This document shows, piece by piece, positions 49,350 to 60,600 of a DNA stretch of 64,000 nt. A program made the position numbers and the translations under genes. The DNA is from Nemopilema nomurai (lineage: Eukaryota; Cnidaria; Scyphozoa; Rhizostomeae; Rhizostomatidae), in assembly GCA_003864495.1 (NCBI GenBank), contig ML133454.1:276501-340500 (forward strand), in the 5' to 3' direction. The notes beneath the pieces were generated by a model. It worked only from the letters and a program-made list of their open reading frames with translations. It was not told where the DNA came from and searched no databases. Position 1 is the stretch's first letter, and each line of letters opens with the position of its first letter.

Positions 49350-51879
49350 GTAAGCAAGCACCAGCTTTTGAAGCAACTAAGGAGGCAGCAATAGAGACCC
49401 CGCAGCCTGTAACCTCTGCTCGGAGTTTACGAATAAATGAATCTCAGCGATGCGCTGAAATATCACGCTTCACAAATTTACCCAGGTAGCCATCAATGGA
49501 CTATGGAATACTGTTCCATAGCCAGAAGGCGACATACTTTAATAAGAAGAGCTCAAGATGCCAAGCTGACATCAAAACAGAAGATTAATCAACAAAATGA
49601 CATAGAGAAACATAAAATTAACTCGTGATGAACTTTTCCAACATTATAACTGAACCCATGTCATTAAAAAGGTGATCTTGTATAAAAGCATTACCATAGC
49701 ACAATATGACGTGAAAACTTGACAGCTTTCTCAAGTTTTATGATCTCCCTACTATAGGTATTCGTACTCTTTTCCATTCAATACAATATACTGCTATCAA
49801 TAAGTCTTCAGTGAAATTCAATTATCGATCTACTTATTGTTAACCTTGCCTTGCAAGGTTAAAAGTATACTCATCTGATCTGTGTGATGACATATATAGA
49901 TGGACAATTGAATCAAGAGATCTGTTGATTAAGGCTGGATCTACCATAGGTTCTATGAGAAGTACCCCCTTCAATATTTCAATTTTTGACTTCTACTGTA
50001 ATCTGAACATATGTTAGCATTTCTAAAACATCTATTACATATGCAATGTTTGCACACTTTGAGGATTGAAGAACGAATCGTACTTTAAGTATGCGAAAGT
50101 TATGTTTCCGTTATTGTGAGAATTTGTACTACCATTGGATATTCATACAAAGTGTTAACCTATTGCATTTTCATACGTTTATACTTTTATTGACCAAATT
50201 CTCTCAAGTATTTCTGATAATCAGTAATCAAACGGTTCCATACTTGACAAGAAAGTTAGTTTTGGACAGTTGTAAGAAAAAATATACTTCAAAGATCAAT
50301 ATCAACTGTTCTCGCCTCCCTAGCAAAATTGGACAACAATACAAAGAAAAGTAGCTGATAACTTTTTGGCACGAAAGACCTTTGCAAAAGCTTACATCAA
50401 GGAACAGAAGAAGAAACTGTAGGCTGAAAACCTTTCTGTGCACAAACATCAAAACGGGTTGAATCTACCAAAATATTTGTTTTTTGCGTTCTGGGCTTCG
50501 GACTGCAGGCAAAGCTCTAAAACGCCTTAACTCGGAGATATTTATCGGCCTGTAATTCATTGACAAATGACTGTGAAAGCTGTATCAAGATACGTGAAAT
50601 TGATCTATGCCCGTGTCATTTATATAGAACCACACAGTGACGCGATCCTAAATGCAGCATTGACCTTCACAATGTGGGTTAGTATCAGAAAACAAAGCCT
50701 TGTGCATGTCTAGATTCTGTTTTAAAGTCATTTGCGAAACAAAACTCGGTGTTGGATGGAATATAACAGTACAGTATGGAATAATCCGAACAACAGAAAA
50801 GATAATAATAAAATATTTGATACCTGTTGATTGTTGAGTTGTACTCTGATCCACGCTTGGTCTCTTGTAAGCCTGGCTCTTCAGACAAAATTTGGCTGAG
50901 GCAGAGCTGGCGGTGCTTCTTCAGTTTCGACTTCATAAGATTCGCACTTTTCATAAGACTCGCAGCTGCGCCTCACTTTAAATATCTCTCCATAACGCGC
51001 TGATTTTAATATCACAGCCAGCTGGTCGCTCGCAGTGTCGAAATAATTATTTTCTAATCTAAATGCAATGCTCAAGGGTGTCTCCAAGAACGATACTCGT
51101 ATAAAATTAGCACTCCATTTTGCACCAAGTGAACCGAAATTGGTTTATGGACCAAAGTATTAGTAAATCTCAGGGTCGAAAGCAAAGACAGTCAGAAGAA
51201 AATGTTAGAAAGTTTCTTGCTCTTGGCAAAGAGGCTGGCAGTGTCAACGAGAAGAGGCTGCTAATCTGCGAAAAATTAGAAAAGCAGTCAAGGCAAGCTT
51301 ATAAGTAAGGATATGGTAGGTTCTGGCTGTATGAGAAAACTTTCAAGAAGACAGAGAGGTTGTACATTGGTAGAGGAAAAATTTGCAGCAGTAAACCAGA
51401 GAAAGCAGCCCCCATCTACAATGGGTGCCAAATAAATAGGCTTTTTATGTAACTCATTATGCGTAAAATCAGCGAATGGATTCGTCGTCCTCAAAACAGA
51501 ATTGACCTTCCTAGTTGCTAGGCTTTGGGAAAATGAGCCCAAAAAGCTGTTTCTGACCCCTGCTCAGGGAGTTTTATGTCAAATATGAAAGATAACATTG
51601 ACACTGCCAAACACAAGATGCTTCTGATAATTGTTGAACCTTGGGCAAAGATGTTTGCAAGAAAAGCTAGATAATACATTCAAATCAAGTGACAATAGGA
51701 GGGGGTACAAATTTGACTAGTTTGACGCAACGAAGGTCCATTGAACTAGAGCAGGAAACAATTTACAGTCTCTATCATCGTGGTTGAGACAGTCACATGT
51801 TTGAATTGACAAAGTTTGAAGAGAGCAGAAAGTATGAAAGAAGAAAGCAAGTATCCAAATGGATAAAAGAGACCAGATA

Positions 51880-52350
51880 CCAATCAGGCTGCTACTGGAA
51901 ACACCATCATTTATGTCTAGCCTGTATTGGACGCAGAAATATTTGCAAGCCCATTCGCAAAAAGTGATTGGCAAATCGAAAAGCCAAGTTAAGCAATTGC
52001 CTACGGCTCATTACAAGGTTCATGCTGTTCACATTGCTGCGAGCACCAACTCGTTCAAAAATACACGCGCTCAGGGGTGCGGTTTGTAGCCTAACGCGAT
52101 AGCTGCCGCGTGAAGAAAATCCCGCGTGTAAAACTTGCGCCCGTGCGAAATGGTTCCATTCAGTGCTATGCTCGGTTCTTGAAAAGCGCGATACCAGATA
52201 CGGAAGATACCAGTGGTAGGCGAATGCCTTGCAAGACATTATTACCTTTGGGTAGTGCTAAACACCTCTACCGTATAAGGGCCACCCTTTGTAGGTGGTT
52301 CTTTGCAAGTGTGTGCAAAAGGGTACAGGGAGAACGGGAGAGAGCCAAAA
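51880..52350. other. GC/CpG-rich island, open on both strands
   Basis: CpG-rich sequence, densest at 52040-52200, with overlapping open frames on plus (51859-52089, 52110-52355) and minus (52239-51907). No frame shows a domain, and the frames exclude one another. It could be a promoter/CpG-island-like element or an old exon. Confidence 0.25.
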
Positions 52351-53230
52351 TATGATCGAATGGTTAAAGGGGTAGAAAATGCATGTCCAGTAAAAGGACG
52401 TGTAAGATAACAAACCTCTCCTTTGAAGCTGTTGAAAACTGTCTGATGTTTCTTAAGGGTGACCAGTGACGCGTTTTCTCGACTTGAAACTCTGACGTCA
52501 GAGGCACGAACAACATCCTGTGGAATGAAAGTGGAAGATCAAGCACTAGTTGCAATCAAGAGTACAACATGAGTTGGAAGGGTGGCATACATGAGGCGTA
52601 TTGCAACTGAAACGCCTGTCTAGATGAAAGATCTTGTGAAATTTGAGCATGAGTATAACAAAATGGTAGAGATTTTCTGCATTGTTTAAAGTATTTAAGA
52701 CTGGTCTCGTGTTTTTGCGCACGACGAATTTTTCCGCAGTTCCTTTGCCAAATCCAAAAAAATTGACCTTTCATGACCAATCAACATCATAAAATATTTT
52801 CAAAAGTTGTCGCCGTTGACGCCAATATTTTTTAAATGAAAGTTCTGAATAGCGGAAAGGCGGAAGGACAAGTCGACAGCAGCTTCTGCCTATAATGACT
52901 TTGACAAATGTCTGAGAAAAGGTAAATTTCTTCGTTGCTCTGCCAAAATTAATGTTTGATTAACGATAACTTAGTCAAACATGTAGCAAATGAAAGCTCA
53001 AAGTCAAGCAAGTGGGCCTGCCCGACAAGACAGTCCATTCTACAGGACAAAGAAGACGCTGACAGAATCTTGGCAACTTATTTTGATAACAACGTTGCTA
53101 GGCAACAATGCAGTACCGTCTGTAATGCAACTTCTCGGAATGATAAACTGACGCCAAAACATCAGACCACCAGAACAATGGAAAATATGGTCATTGAAAT
53201 TATTCGTAAATGTTTCCAAGAAGCAGGCTT

Positions 53231-53564
53231 TATAGTTTTGAGCTGAAGATTTATAACCAGAAAATTGTACGACTTCAGAAAAAAAGTTTGCGAAATTTGC
53301 GAGAACATGGAAGTTTGCGAGAACTTGGAAATGCATTTAGGTGAAAATGCACCTTTTTTCAAATCTGCACTAATGTATTAGCATTCGATGTTCCTTTCGT
53401 CCATATGAAACATAAGCGAATCTCCATAGTTTTCAATTGAAGATTTCTAAATGGAAAATTTTATGATTTGAGTAAAAATGTTTGAAAAGCGCTTGGGAAA
53501 TATAGTTCGTTAGAATTGCAACTTTTCTCGAATCTGTACTAATTTTTTAGCATTTGGTGTTCAA
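53231..53564. repeat. Diverged tandem duplication (about 150 bp units, about 193-bp offset)
   Basis: The segments 53231-53394 and 53424-53564 align end to end. Both contain TATAGTTTT-like and GAAGATTT starts, then GAAAATT, then CTTTT(T)TC, and end with ATCTG(C/T)ACTAAT...TTAGCATT. The first copy has an extra internal 18-bp-period duplication (TTTGCGAGAAC). It may be two copies of a short dispersed element. Confidence 0.5.
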
Positions 53565-53880
53565 TACCCCCTTCTAGCGATTTCTGCATCTGACAGTGGC
53601 AATTGTGGCCCAGAATGGTCCAAATGCTCACAGCAGACAAAGCCCCACCAATGGCTATTACCATTGAGCTTATAGAAAGCCGCAACAGCATTTTGATGCC
53701 ACCTTGGGCCAGATGCGACAGTAGCCGATAAAGAAATTCACTTTGCTTAATATCGTTGTCTAATTTAGCAAGTTGCAAAACGATTGTGTATTTGTTCCCA
53801 GTAAAGTTGCTTAATTTGCTATAAAGGCTGAAGACCTCGTTAAAAGACAATCTTGTTTCAGAACTGTTGTGTGGTAGCAT
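53539..53880 (-). CDS. Unidentified open reading frame with a predicted membrane segment (113 aa)
   Basis: A complete minus-strand frame from ATG (53880), preceded by an in-frame TAA, to its stop. It has possible N-glycosylation sites near the start (NSS, NFT) and a charged middle. A hydrophobic stretch at about residues 64-90 (LRLSISSMVIAIGGALSAVS) looks like one membrane segment, followed by a Cys-containing tail. The length is only slightly beyond chance, and its 3' end overlaps the edge of the diverged duplication. No family is recognised. It might be a single-exon gene, an exon, or chance. Confidence 0.25.
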   Translation of the reverse strand: MLPHNSSETRLSFNEVFSLYSKLSNFTGNKYTIVLQLAKLDNDIKQSEFLYRLLSHLAQGGIKMLLRLSISSMVIAIGGALSAVSIWTILGHNCHCQMQKSLEGGIEHQMLKN

Positions 53881-53988
53881 TAATATTCGATTCGATTATT
53901 TTCAGATTGATGCAGACGTGGCTTGGGATACGCTGATTGGGATCAAGATATTGCGGGTTGATACTCAATCGTTGCATGTGATTGGTGA

Positions 53989-54324
53989 TTGCCATATCAG
54001 ATTAACACGCTGGATGCCATTAACCATGACGCTGTACAAACCAATTTGATTGTTTTCCCTGATCTAAATCAAGGGATCACCTTCGGCTCTACTCCACCAA
54101 TCGTCTCTAGCAGCAAACATCAAACCGATTTGATAGTTTTCCCTGATTTAAATCAAGGAATCACCTTCGGCTCCACTCCACCAATCGTCTCTTACAGCAA
54201 ACATCAAACCGATCTGATTCTTTCCTCTGATCAAAATGAAGGGATCACATTCTGGTCAACTGATAAGAAACTGGTAATTCAAAAGCTTTTTGATGACTCT
54301 GTTAAAGCAATCACGTTTTCTTAA
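53989..54324 (+). CDS. Open frame built on a 28-residue tandem repeat (possible exon)
   Basis: The frame is open from after TGA (53986-53988) to TAA (54322-54324). From 54037 it contains three 84-bp units: 54037-54120, 54121-54204 and 54205-54288. Units 1 and 2 encode almost the same 28 residues (core FPDLNQGITFGSTPPIVS). Four of their six differing codons are synonymous. Unit 3 is diverged (SSDQNEGITFWS), and a partial fourth motif (FDDSVKAITFS) ends the frame. The repeat has stops in the minus frames I read. The hydrophobic/Gly/Thr pattern could be beta-strand or propeller-like, but no family is identified. There is no ATG before the repeats. A strong plus acceptor (GATTATTTTCAG near 53905) precedes a neighbouring frame (IDADVAWDTLIG) out of phase with the repeat. 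Confidence 0.4.
   Translation: MPYQINTLDAINHDAVQTNLIVFPDLNQGITFGSTPPIVSSSKHQTDLIVFPDLNQGITFGSTPPIVSYSKHQTDLILSSDQNEGITFWSTDKKLVIQKLFDDSVKAITFS
54037..54288 (+). repeat. 84-bp tandem repeat, three copies
   Basis: The exact 84-bp period is set by CAAACC at 54037, 54121 and 54205. Copies 1 and 2 differ at about seven positions, and copy 3 is much more diverged. The period is divisible by three and the plus frame is kept in all copies. Confidence 0.85.
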
Positions 54325-55449
54325 TTCAGATTACAGCAAAAGTCTTCCATCCATTTTTGCTTAGGGTCGATCACCTAGCATTACTGTCATTGTCCATGTA
54401 ACTAGATGATAGTCAAAATGTGATTTTTATGTCACCATTATTCCTGAAATCTTTCCTACAAATGGGTTTCACCCATGTCAGGGGATCTTCTTGAAATCTG
54501 GAGAACGCGACACAAAATCAGCCAGCGTTTAAGGAAGCATTAGTAAAGTTGAAGGCCTTTGGGCGACAGCCAAAAACCTACAATCAACGTCTATTGCGAT
54601 TGGTGGTAATACAGCAACAAATCATCAAAGTATCCCCAATTTGACAAAAGCTAAACCTATGCAATTATCGCTTCATATTTCTGCACTATATGTTATCTTA
54701 TTGTTATTCGTGTTGTATTCACTATATTCAATTTCCCTAAAACCTCGTAAACAGATAGTTTTGATAACTATAGCCTGAAAAAATTTAGACATCCACCTAA
54801 TGAGCGTTAAATTTGATTCTTGAAATAATTGATTGCATTCTTAATACTTGATTTTCAGCTGATGAGTAAAAGCGATGATTGACCATAAATATTTTATTTA
54901 GCATCACTGTTCAGTGAGCCGTCGTATGACGTATCCTGGAGACCTCGGTGCTTCGGTGATATCCCCGCTGCTTTGTTTATCAAAAATTAAATGCCATAAG
55001 AGAAAACAGCTACAAAAATCACATTAACTCGCTGTCCGAATCCCTTCAGACCGCAGTTACAAAGTCGGGACGCCTATAAGTGGGTTACAATTTTCTTGAG
55101 TTCTAGTTGTTTTGCGGTCGGGTTGAAAGCGCGTGGATTAATTGAATAAAAAAACCTGATAAAAAGTTTCCAATAGGTCTTGTTTAATATTTACAGCTGT
55201 GGCTATCGCTTTGGATACAGGTCGACGCAATGATGCGCTAGAAATCTTTTCAACTAAGGCCAGCTTAGCCCTAGGTGGTGCTCCTTAATTTACTCAATCA
55301 CAGTGCGTCAAATGTTTCCTCTTCTCGAAATACGTTCACGGACGCATATGTCTCCTCTGTTTCGTCGTCTATCTTTAATTAGCTAACTGACCAAAGCTCT
55401 CTTTGATATTTTACGATTTACAAAATCATCTATACAGGTTTCTAAAAAA
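54325..55449. other. AT-rich DNA, no supported gene
   Basis: Nothing recognisable apart from a CpG-containing stretch near 54915-54975. All frames are broken. Confidence 0.4.
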
Positions 55450-55795
55450 AGCGCCGACCCGCCTAAAGCCACCTAATTGCTTCGTGATGCGAGCAGTGAC
55501 GATTGTAGCCGTGGTATGCAGGTAGCCTTTGGCATAGCGCTGTGGAGGAACACGGCGAACAAGCCAACATACACCCTTGCTTGAAGCTTATGAAACGAGT
55601 GCCTCGGGGACCAGCACACCACGGGAAAAGCCACCGACAAAGAGCAGCCAGTTAAATGGTAACTCCTTCCTCTGGTTGTGGGTCATCTGCAACTGTTTTG
55701 GCCTAAACAACCAAAGCCTAGTTGCCCAGCTACTGCACATGGCCTTTTTCCAAACAAACCTTGACAACAACAACAACTGTTGAAGCAACTTCAAT
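55450..55795. other. GC-rich island with Ser/Thr/Pro-rich open frame
   Basis: The plus frame 55577-55783 reads AYETSASGTSTPREKPPTKS near its start. It has an acceptor-like CCTTGCTTGAAG at about 55587 and a donor-like AAATG|GTAACT at about 55660. The composition of that part is exon-like. No neighbour in phase was found, and the antisense frame (55794-55588) is also open, so status is undecided. Confidence 0.25.
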
Positions 55796-57337
55796 TCTTT
55801 TTGCCATCAGTAGCCCTATCATTATTTAAATATGTTCTTAGCAACCTCAGTTAAATTAGCATGGTAGAAATTCTATCTGAAAATTATCATTGTCATTCAA
55901 GTCTCACTTCAAAACATGTAAGCATTTTTACATCCTAAATTCTCTGTTGTAGAAGCAATATTTTGAATTATAATAATAGCTGTGCGGTAAAACAGCTTGG
56001 TGAATGGAAATATTTGATTGCAGTTTAGGATAAACCTCTACTGCAACTATAGCCTTGTATTGCGACGTTAACCAACTGCTATAATAATCATGCCAACAGC
56101 TATATAAAACATGATAAACAAATGCACTAAATGCAATCTTGTAGCCAGTTAAAACTCCAAGAATCGCCACAATCGAGTCACTTGAAGTTCGCATTAGCCT
56201 GGCTTATAGATCTTGTATCGCATAGTAGAGAATACTGCAATGATGCAGCCAGGACCTGAAGCCACAACGTCTCCTTGATTATTCTGGTAAGTTGACTTTC
56301 CAGAATTACTTAAACAGCTGAACACTGAATTACAGAATGAACACTGAATGAACAGTTAGTTAAAGGCACAATAGTCTAAGCCAGTTATGCACTGTCTGAC
56401 TTAGAAAAGCACGTTACTGCTGTTGAAAGAAATTTACGCAAGGGGATTTTCCAGTATGGCTATAATATACAAACCCTTGTTAAGGATTTCTCTAAGGACT
56501 TGCTAAGGACTGTTGTTCATATGGGAATGAAAACAGCTATTAATACCTATCAGAAACCTATCAAAGGCAGGACTATCAGAAATATCAAAGCTCTTCATTT
56601 TAATATTCTTACCTTCTTGTTGAATTTCTTTGCAACGACAGCTGGTTGAGTGGGCAGCTCATCAACCCTGTTAAAGAATTTCATAAAATTCCTATGATTT
56701 TTCTACAAAATGTGACCACAAAAGGAACATGAATAAACTCAATACAATAAGACAAAAGTCATTACAATAACTGTCAGAGGCTTCAATAGTTTTAGAAAGA
56801 GCCATCATATTGTAAGAGCAAGAAAAATAGTTTCTGACAAACTCTTTTCAGCTTCACATGCACGCCAGCCTCTGTTAATCTTCTACATATCAATAAACAT
56901 ACTTGGCATTTATCATTTAATGTCTTAGATATTTTCAAATTCCTTTAAAATAGAATTCATTTTTGTCCAAATGAATATTAGCATTGATGCTGGGCTATAA
57001 AATCTCGTTTAAGATAAATCCACTTGCATTGATCCGATTTCTGTTGCTAACACAAGATTATACCTAAACTTGGAGGGCTATAGCAAATAATTTCTGCCCA
57101 CTAGACAATTGAAAACATACTTATAACATATCAATTCTAAATAAAATTTCAGATATTTTCCATTAATCTCAAGAAAAAAGCTGGAAAACCTAATACTGTT
57201 TACATCAACAATGAAAGCCTTGAGATTTCTACGTCTGCCAATGTGAAATCCGTAGAATTTTTTTTCGCCTACAACCTCAACTAAATTATTACTTTGTATT
57301 AAATTAGCCTTTTCAACATGCTGCTTAAATGAATTCC

Positions 57338-57343
57338 TTTATT
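57338..57343 (-). terminator. AATAAA polyadenylation signal of the right-end gene
   Basis: On the minus strand AATAAA lies 13 nt after the TGA of the last predicted exon. The 3' UTR would be very short. The hexamer is common in AT-rich DNA, but its position right after the stop supports a terminal exon. Confidence 0.4.
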
Positions 57344-57356
57344 CCAGCTACAATTT

Positions 57357-57608
57357 TCAATAAATCGACAAATGCCAACCCAATATGTTGGCTATCATTG
57401 AAGCCCTGGTAATTCGAACAAATGAACAACGAGAGAGAGTATAAACTTTGAGGATTCTGACATGCCTTTCGTCGGCTCCGTAGCCTGTATTGATGGCCTT
57501 TAGTGTTGATATTGTTGATGCCACCGACTCTGTTTCACTTGTGTCAAGTTCTCCCACCTTGGCGTCCTTTTTGAGATTATGTTTGCTTTTGTGACTAATT
57601 GGCAGAGC
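57357..57608 (-). CDS. Unidentified multi-exon gene, terminal exon (83 aa)
   Basis: The acceptor is CCACAATTTGGTTTAG|GCT and entry is in phase 0. The exon encodes 83 residues and ends at TGA (57357-57359). The first 60 residues are clearly protein-like, with varied codon use: lysine-rich (HKSKHNLKKDAK), then acidic Ser/Thr (GELDTSETESVASTIST), then LKAINTGYGADERHVRIL. The last about 20 residues are more hydrophobic and less convincing. An earlier donor (GCCAAG|GTGGGA) exists, but the sequence after it still looks coding. TSETES contains casein-kinase-2-type sites. No domain is recognised. Confidence 0.55.
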   Translation of the reverse strand, partial: ALPISHKSKHNLKKDAKVGELDTSETESVASTISTLKAINTGYGADERHVRILKVYTLSRCSFVRITRASMIANILGWHLSIY

Positions 57609-60600
57609 CTAAACCAAATTGTGGAAAAAACATTTAGTATTTACGATAAACATAAAGCTCAAAATAAGATATGCAAATGAATGCTACGTAACGGAACTAA
57701 TACAACTATTGATATACAACCTATACGATTATATGCACCGATTGACTTTAGAAGAACTGAAAGTAGAGAACTTGATCAACATTGAAATGGCTCAATGCAA
57801 CCATAGGCTATGAGGAAATCATCAAGACAGCTAGCTTAGACCAATCAGCGTAAGCAAAATCAACGTAATTTTTTATCAAAACGATCATTTCGCTCAATAT
57901 TATCTGAGAGTCAAGCATTAGCGTGAAGTGGAGCACAAAGAGTTTGGTGCACAAAACTTTTGATAGAAAACGAGCTGATATGTCATATCAGAAATAGTCA
58001 TTATCAACATCAGTACCATGAAAACGGTTTACATTTTAAATTAAAACCTAGTAACATTGCTGATACCGTTTGAAAAAAAAAGATGAAAAATATTTAAGTT
58101 CTTGAGAATCACAAGAGCCTCACCCTAGGCTAATAAATGACTAGCAGCGTCATAATGGACTTTCAAAAAAGTCTAAATGAAATGCTCGCGCATTTACCTG
58201 CAGCAAAGGTGGCATATCTTCTAGAGCATCACTTTCAAAATCATCAGCAACCTGTGTGGTATATACAAAGCGCCTTAACACTTAGGTTTCGATCGGCAAG
58301 TGATTTTAAGATTATTGAATTTCAATTAGTTGAGAAAGAAAATAATTTCCCCTATATAGAAATAATTCAATGATTAGGTGCTGCTGTCATACAATGACAT
58401 TAAAAACAACTTCGTATCATTAAGACAAACAGAAAGAGATAAAGACGCATGAAAAATTTAGAAAGGGAAACTTGAAAGCGGATTAAAGAAGAATTATTCT
58501 GCGAGGATTCATCTAAATATTCATTCATTTATTTAGATATTTACTGACTTACTAAGGTATGTGAATATATAGAGAATCAAAGCAATGCATTGCATGAAAA
58601 GAATTGCAAAGCAAATAATCAGAGGAAAATAGGTGAGTGATTAATAAAACGTATAACCATTACCAAAACAATGGTTTAGAAAGTGAAAGAGCCAATGTTT
58701 GTGTAAGTACATCCAACCGAATGCAATTCATTTGGAGCTTGTTGGACAATTGAAACGTTTCGTACATCTTTAGATTGGATTCCCATCTTTTGTAGATCTT
58801 AAGACTTAATAAACAGACTATTCCTGCCATCTGTTGTTGATCATTGCTTGGAAAGATTCCAAACCATAAGCACAAACACACGATTTAATAGGTAATTACT
58901 CATCAGTAAATCTATTGGCATCATTCTCTGAAATATCTCATAATTAATCTGTGATTGTACCTTCCTGCTCAGCCTATCTCGCTGAACTAAGCTTTCCAAA
59001 TCTTCTCTTGGTGACTTTGAGTACCTAGAAGCAAAAACATATGTTGATAGCAAAATGAGAATAGAAGAAGCTGGGGAAAAGGCATTCGAACTTATGCTGG
59101 ATTTGCTTGGGTTCTGTTGCTCTGGAATATAGATCGACAGTGATTCATGACAAATAAACATACGCCAACGTAGCTTGTCAGCTTGAGAACCCTTGGAGAC
59201 GAAGCAACAATCTTATTTAAAAATGAGTAAACAACACTTAAACATTGAGTCACTGATAAAAGTATCATAGGATATTCCAAATCTGGTTAAGTAGCATAGC
59301 TAATAAATAAGGCATTCAATATCGATATTGGCTTAAGGAGCCAATTAATGATGATTTATCTCCTTTAAGCTTCGAGAAACAAATGACGTACATGAATCAT
59401 TAAATGTGCGCTTGGCTAATCAAAAACAGTATCTGTATTCGGTTTTGCGGACCATTCTAAGCAATCGACTCTGGGCAATTTATTTAAAGTTCAATCTCCT
59501 GTTTGAACTCACATGGGGCTTTCTTTGTCCTGAGTGTTATCTACGTCCATGCTTGTCACCTTAAAAACAACGCAGACTTTTCATGGCAGCAGGCAAAATA
59601 GATCAGCCACACTAACTTTAGTACATAGTGAATAATAGGGGTTAGTGCATAGTGCATTAACCATGAACATGACCTTGGAAGTTAAAAGTAAAAGGTGCTT
59701 AAAGTTCTTTTCGCATTCAACTTGAGGGATGTCTCAGACTACTTTGGCAACCTCGTTACATCAACAATTTAAAGCCTAAAGCCAATGATAACAAAGCTAC
59801 ACAGTTGTAAAACGTTCCAACTTTCCAAGCTTAAATCTTGCTTTTTAATCCTACAACAGAGTTGTTAAGTAAGATTTGTCTAGGAAAATACAACAATTGA
59901 AACACATTGCCAGGTGTTACAAGTTTTGATCAGATTGTTAAGTGCGACTGAAGTTCTTTTAACTTACTGGAAGACGAGCAATGCTTGCTTTTCTTTTTGA
60001 CTCTAGATCTAGTGCAGGAAGAAATTCGAAAGTCAAGACAGGCCGATGCTTTAAATAGTGAAGCGAGTGCAAAAATAACGATAAAGATGGCAACAAGTCG
60101 ATGGTGGTGTCAAAATTAATCGGGATTTAGACGACTGAAAAACAGTGACAGTTATCTCTGAACTGATCTTGACAATGACTAGGGGACAACGCCGGCCTAC
60201 ACGAAAGACGGAAACAGAACGGACAGTTGAATGACGGATATCGAAGTTTGGTCATCATGTGGAACAAACACCTTGAGTGATTACCAACAGCAGATGGAAA
60301 AGCAGATAAGTAGGAAACGACATTTTTGTGATGCTCTAGCTAGGCTTTTGGTAGGGAGTTACAAATCGAAACGAGTATTAACAGGCGCAAACGAATATTT
60401 TAAGGGATATAAAGTTTGAGTGTTATGGATATTCTTGTATAAAAATGAGAACATGTCGGCTAGTAACTCTGCATCACATGAGTACCTGCTTTTTAAACGC
60501 CACTTCGTACATGGTAGTAAAGGAAGAATACTTATTGAGTAAAGTAAAGCGAGGTTTAATAGATTGCTGGTAAAAAAAATGTTTCGTATGAATCGTTTCA

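Noticed and set aside
58137..58373. Plus-strand ATG open frame of 78 codons
   Set aside because: It lies antisense to the exon at 58198-58251, which has matching splice sites and phase with its neighbours.
60231..60419. Plus-strand 62-codon frame starting MTDIEVWSS
   Set aside because: It is fluent and ATG-started, but short, lies inside an intron of the minus-strand gene, and has no supporting splice partner or domain.
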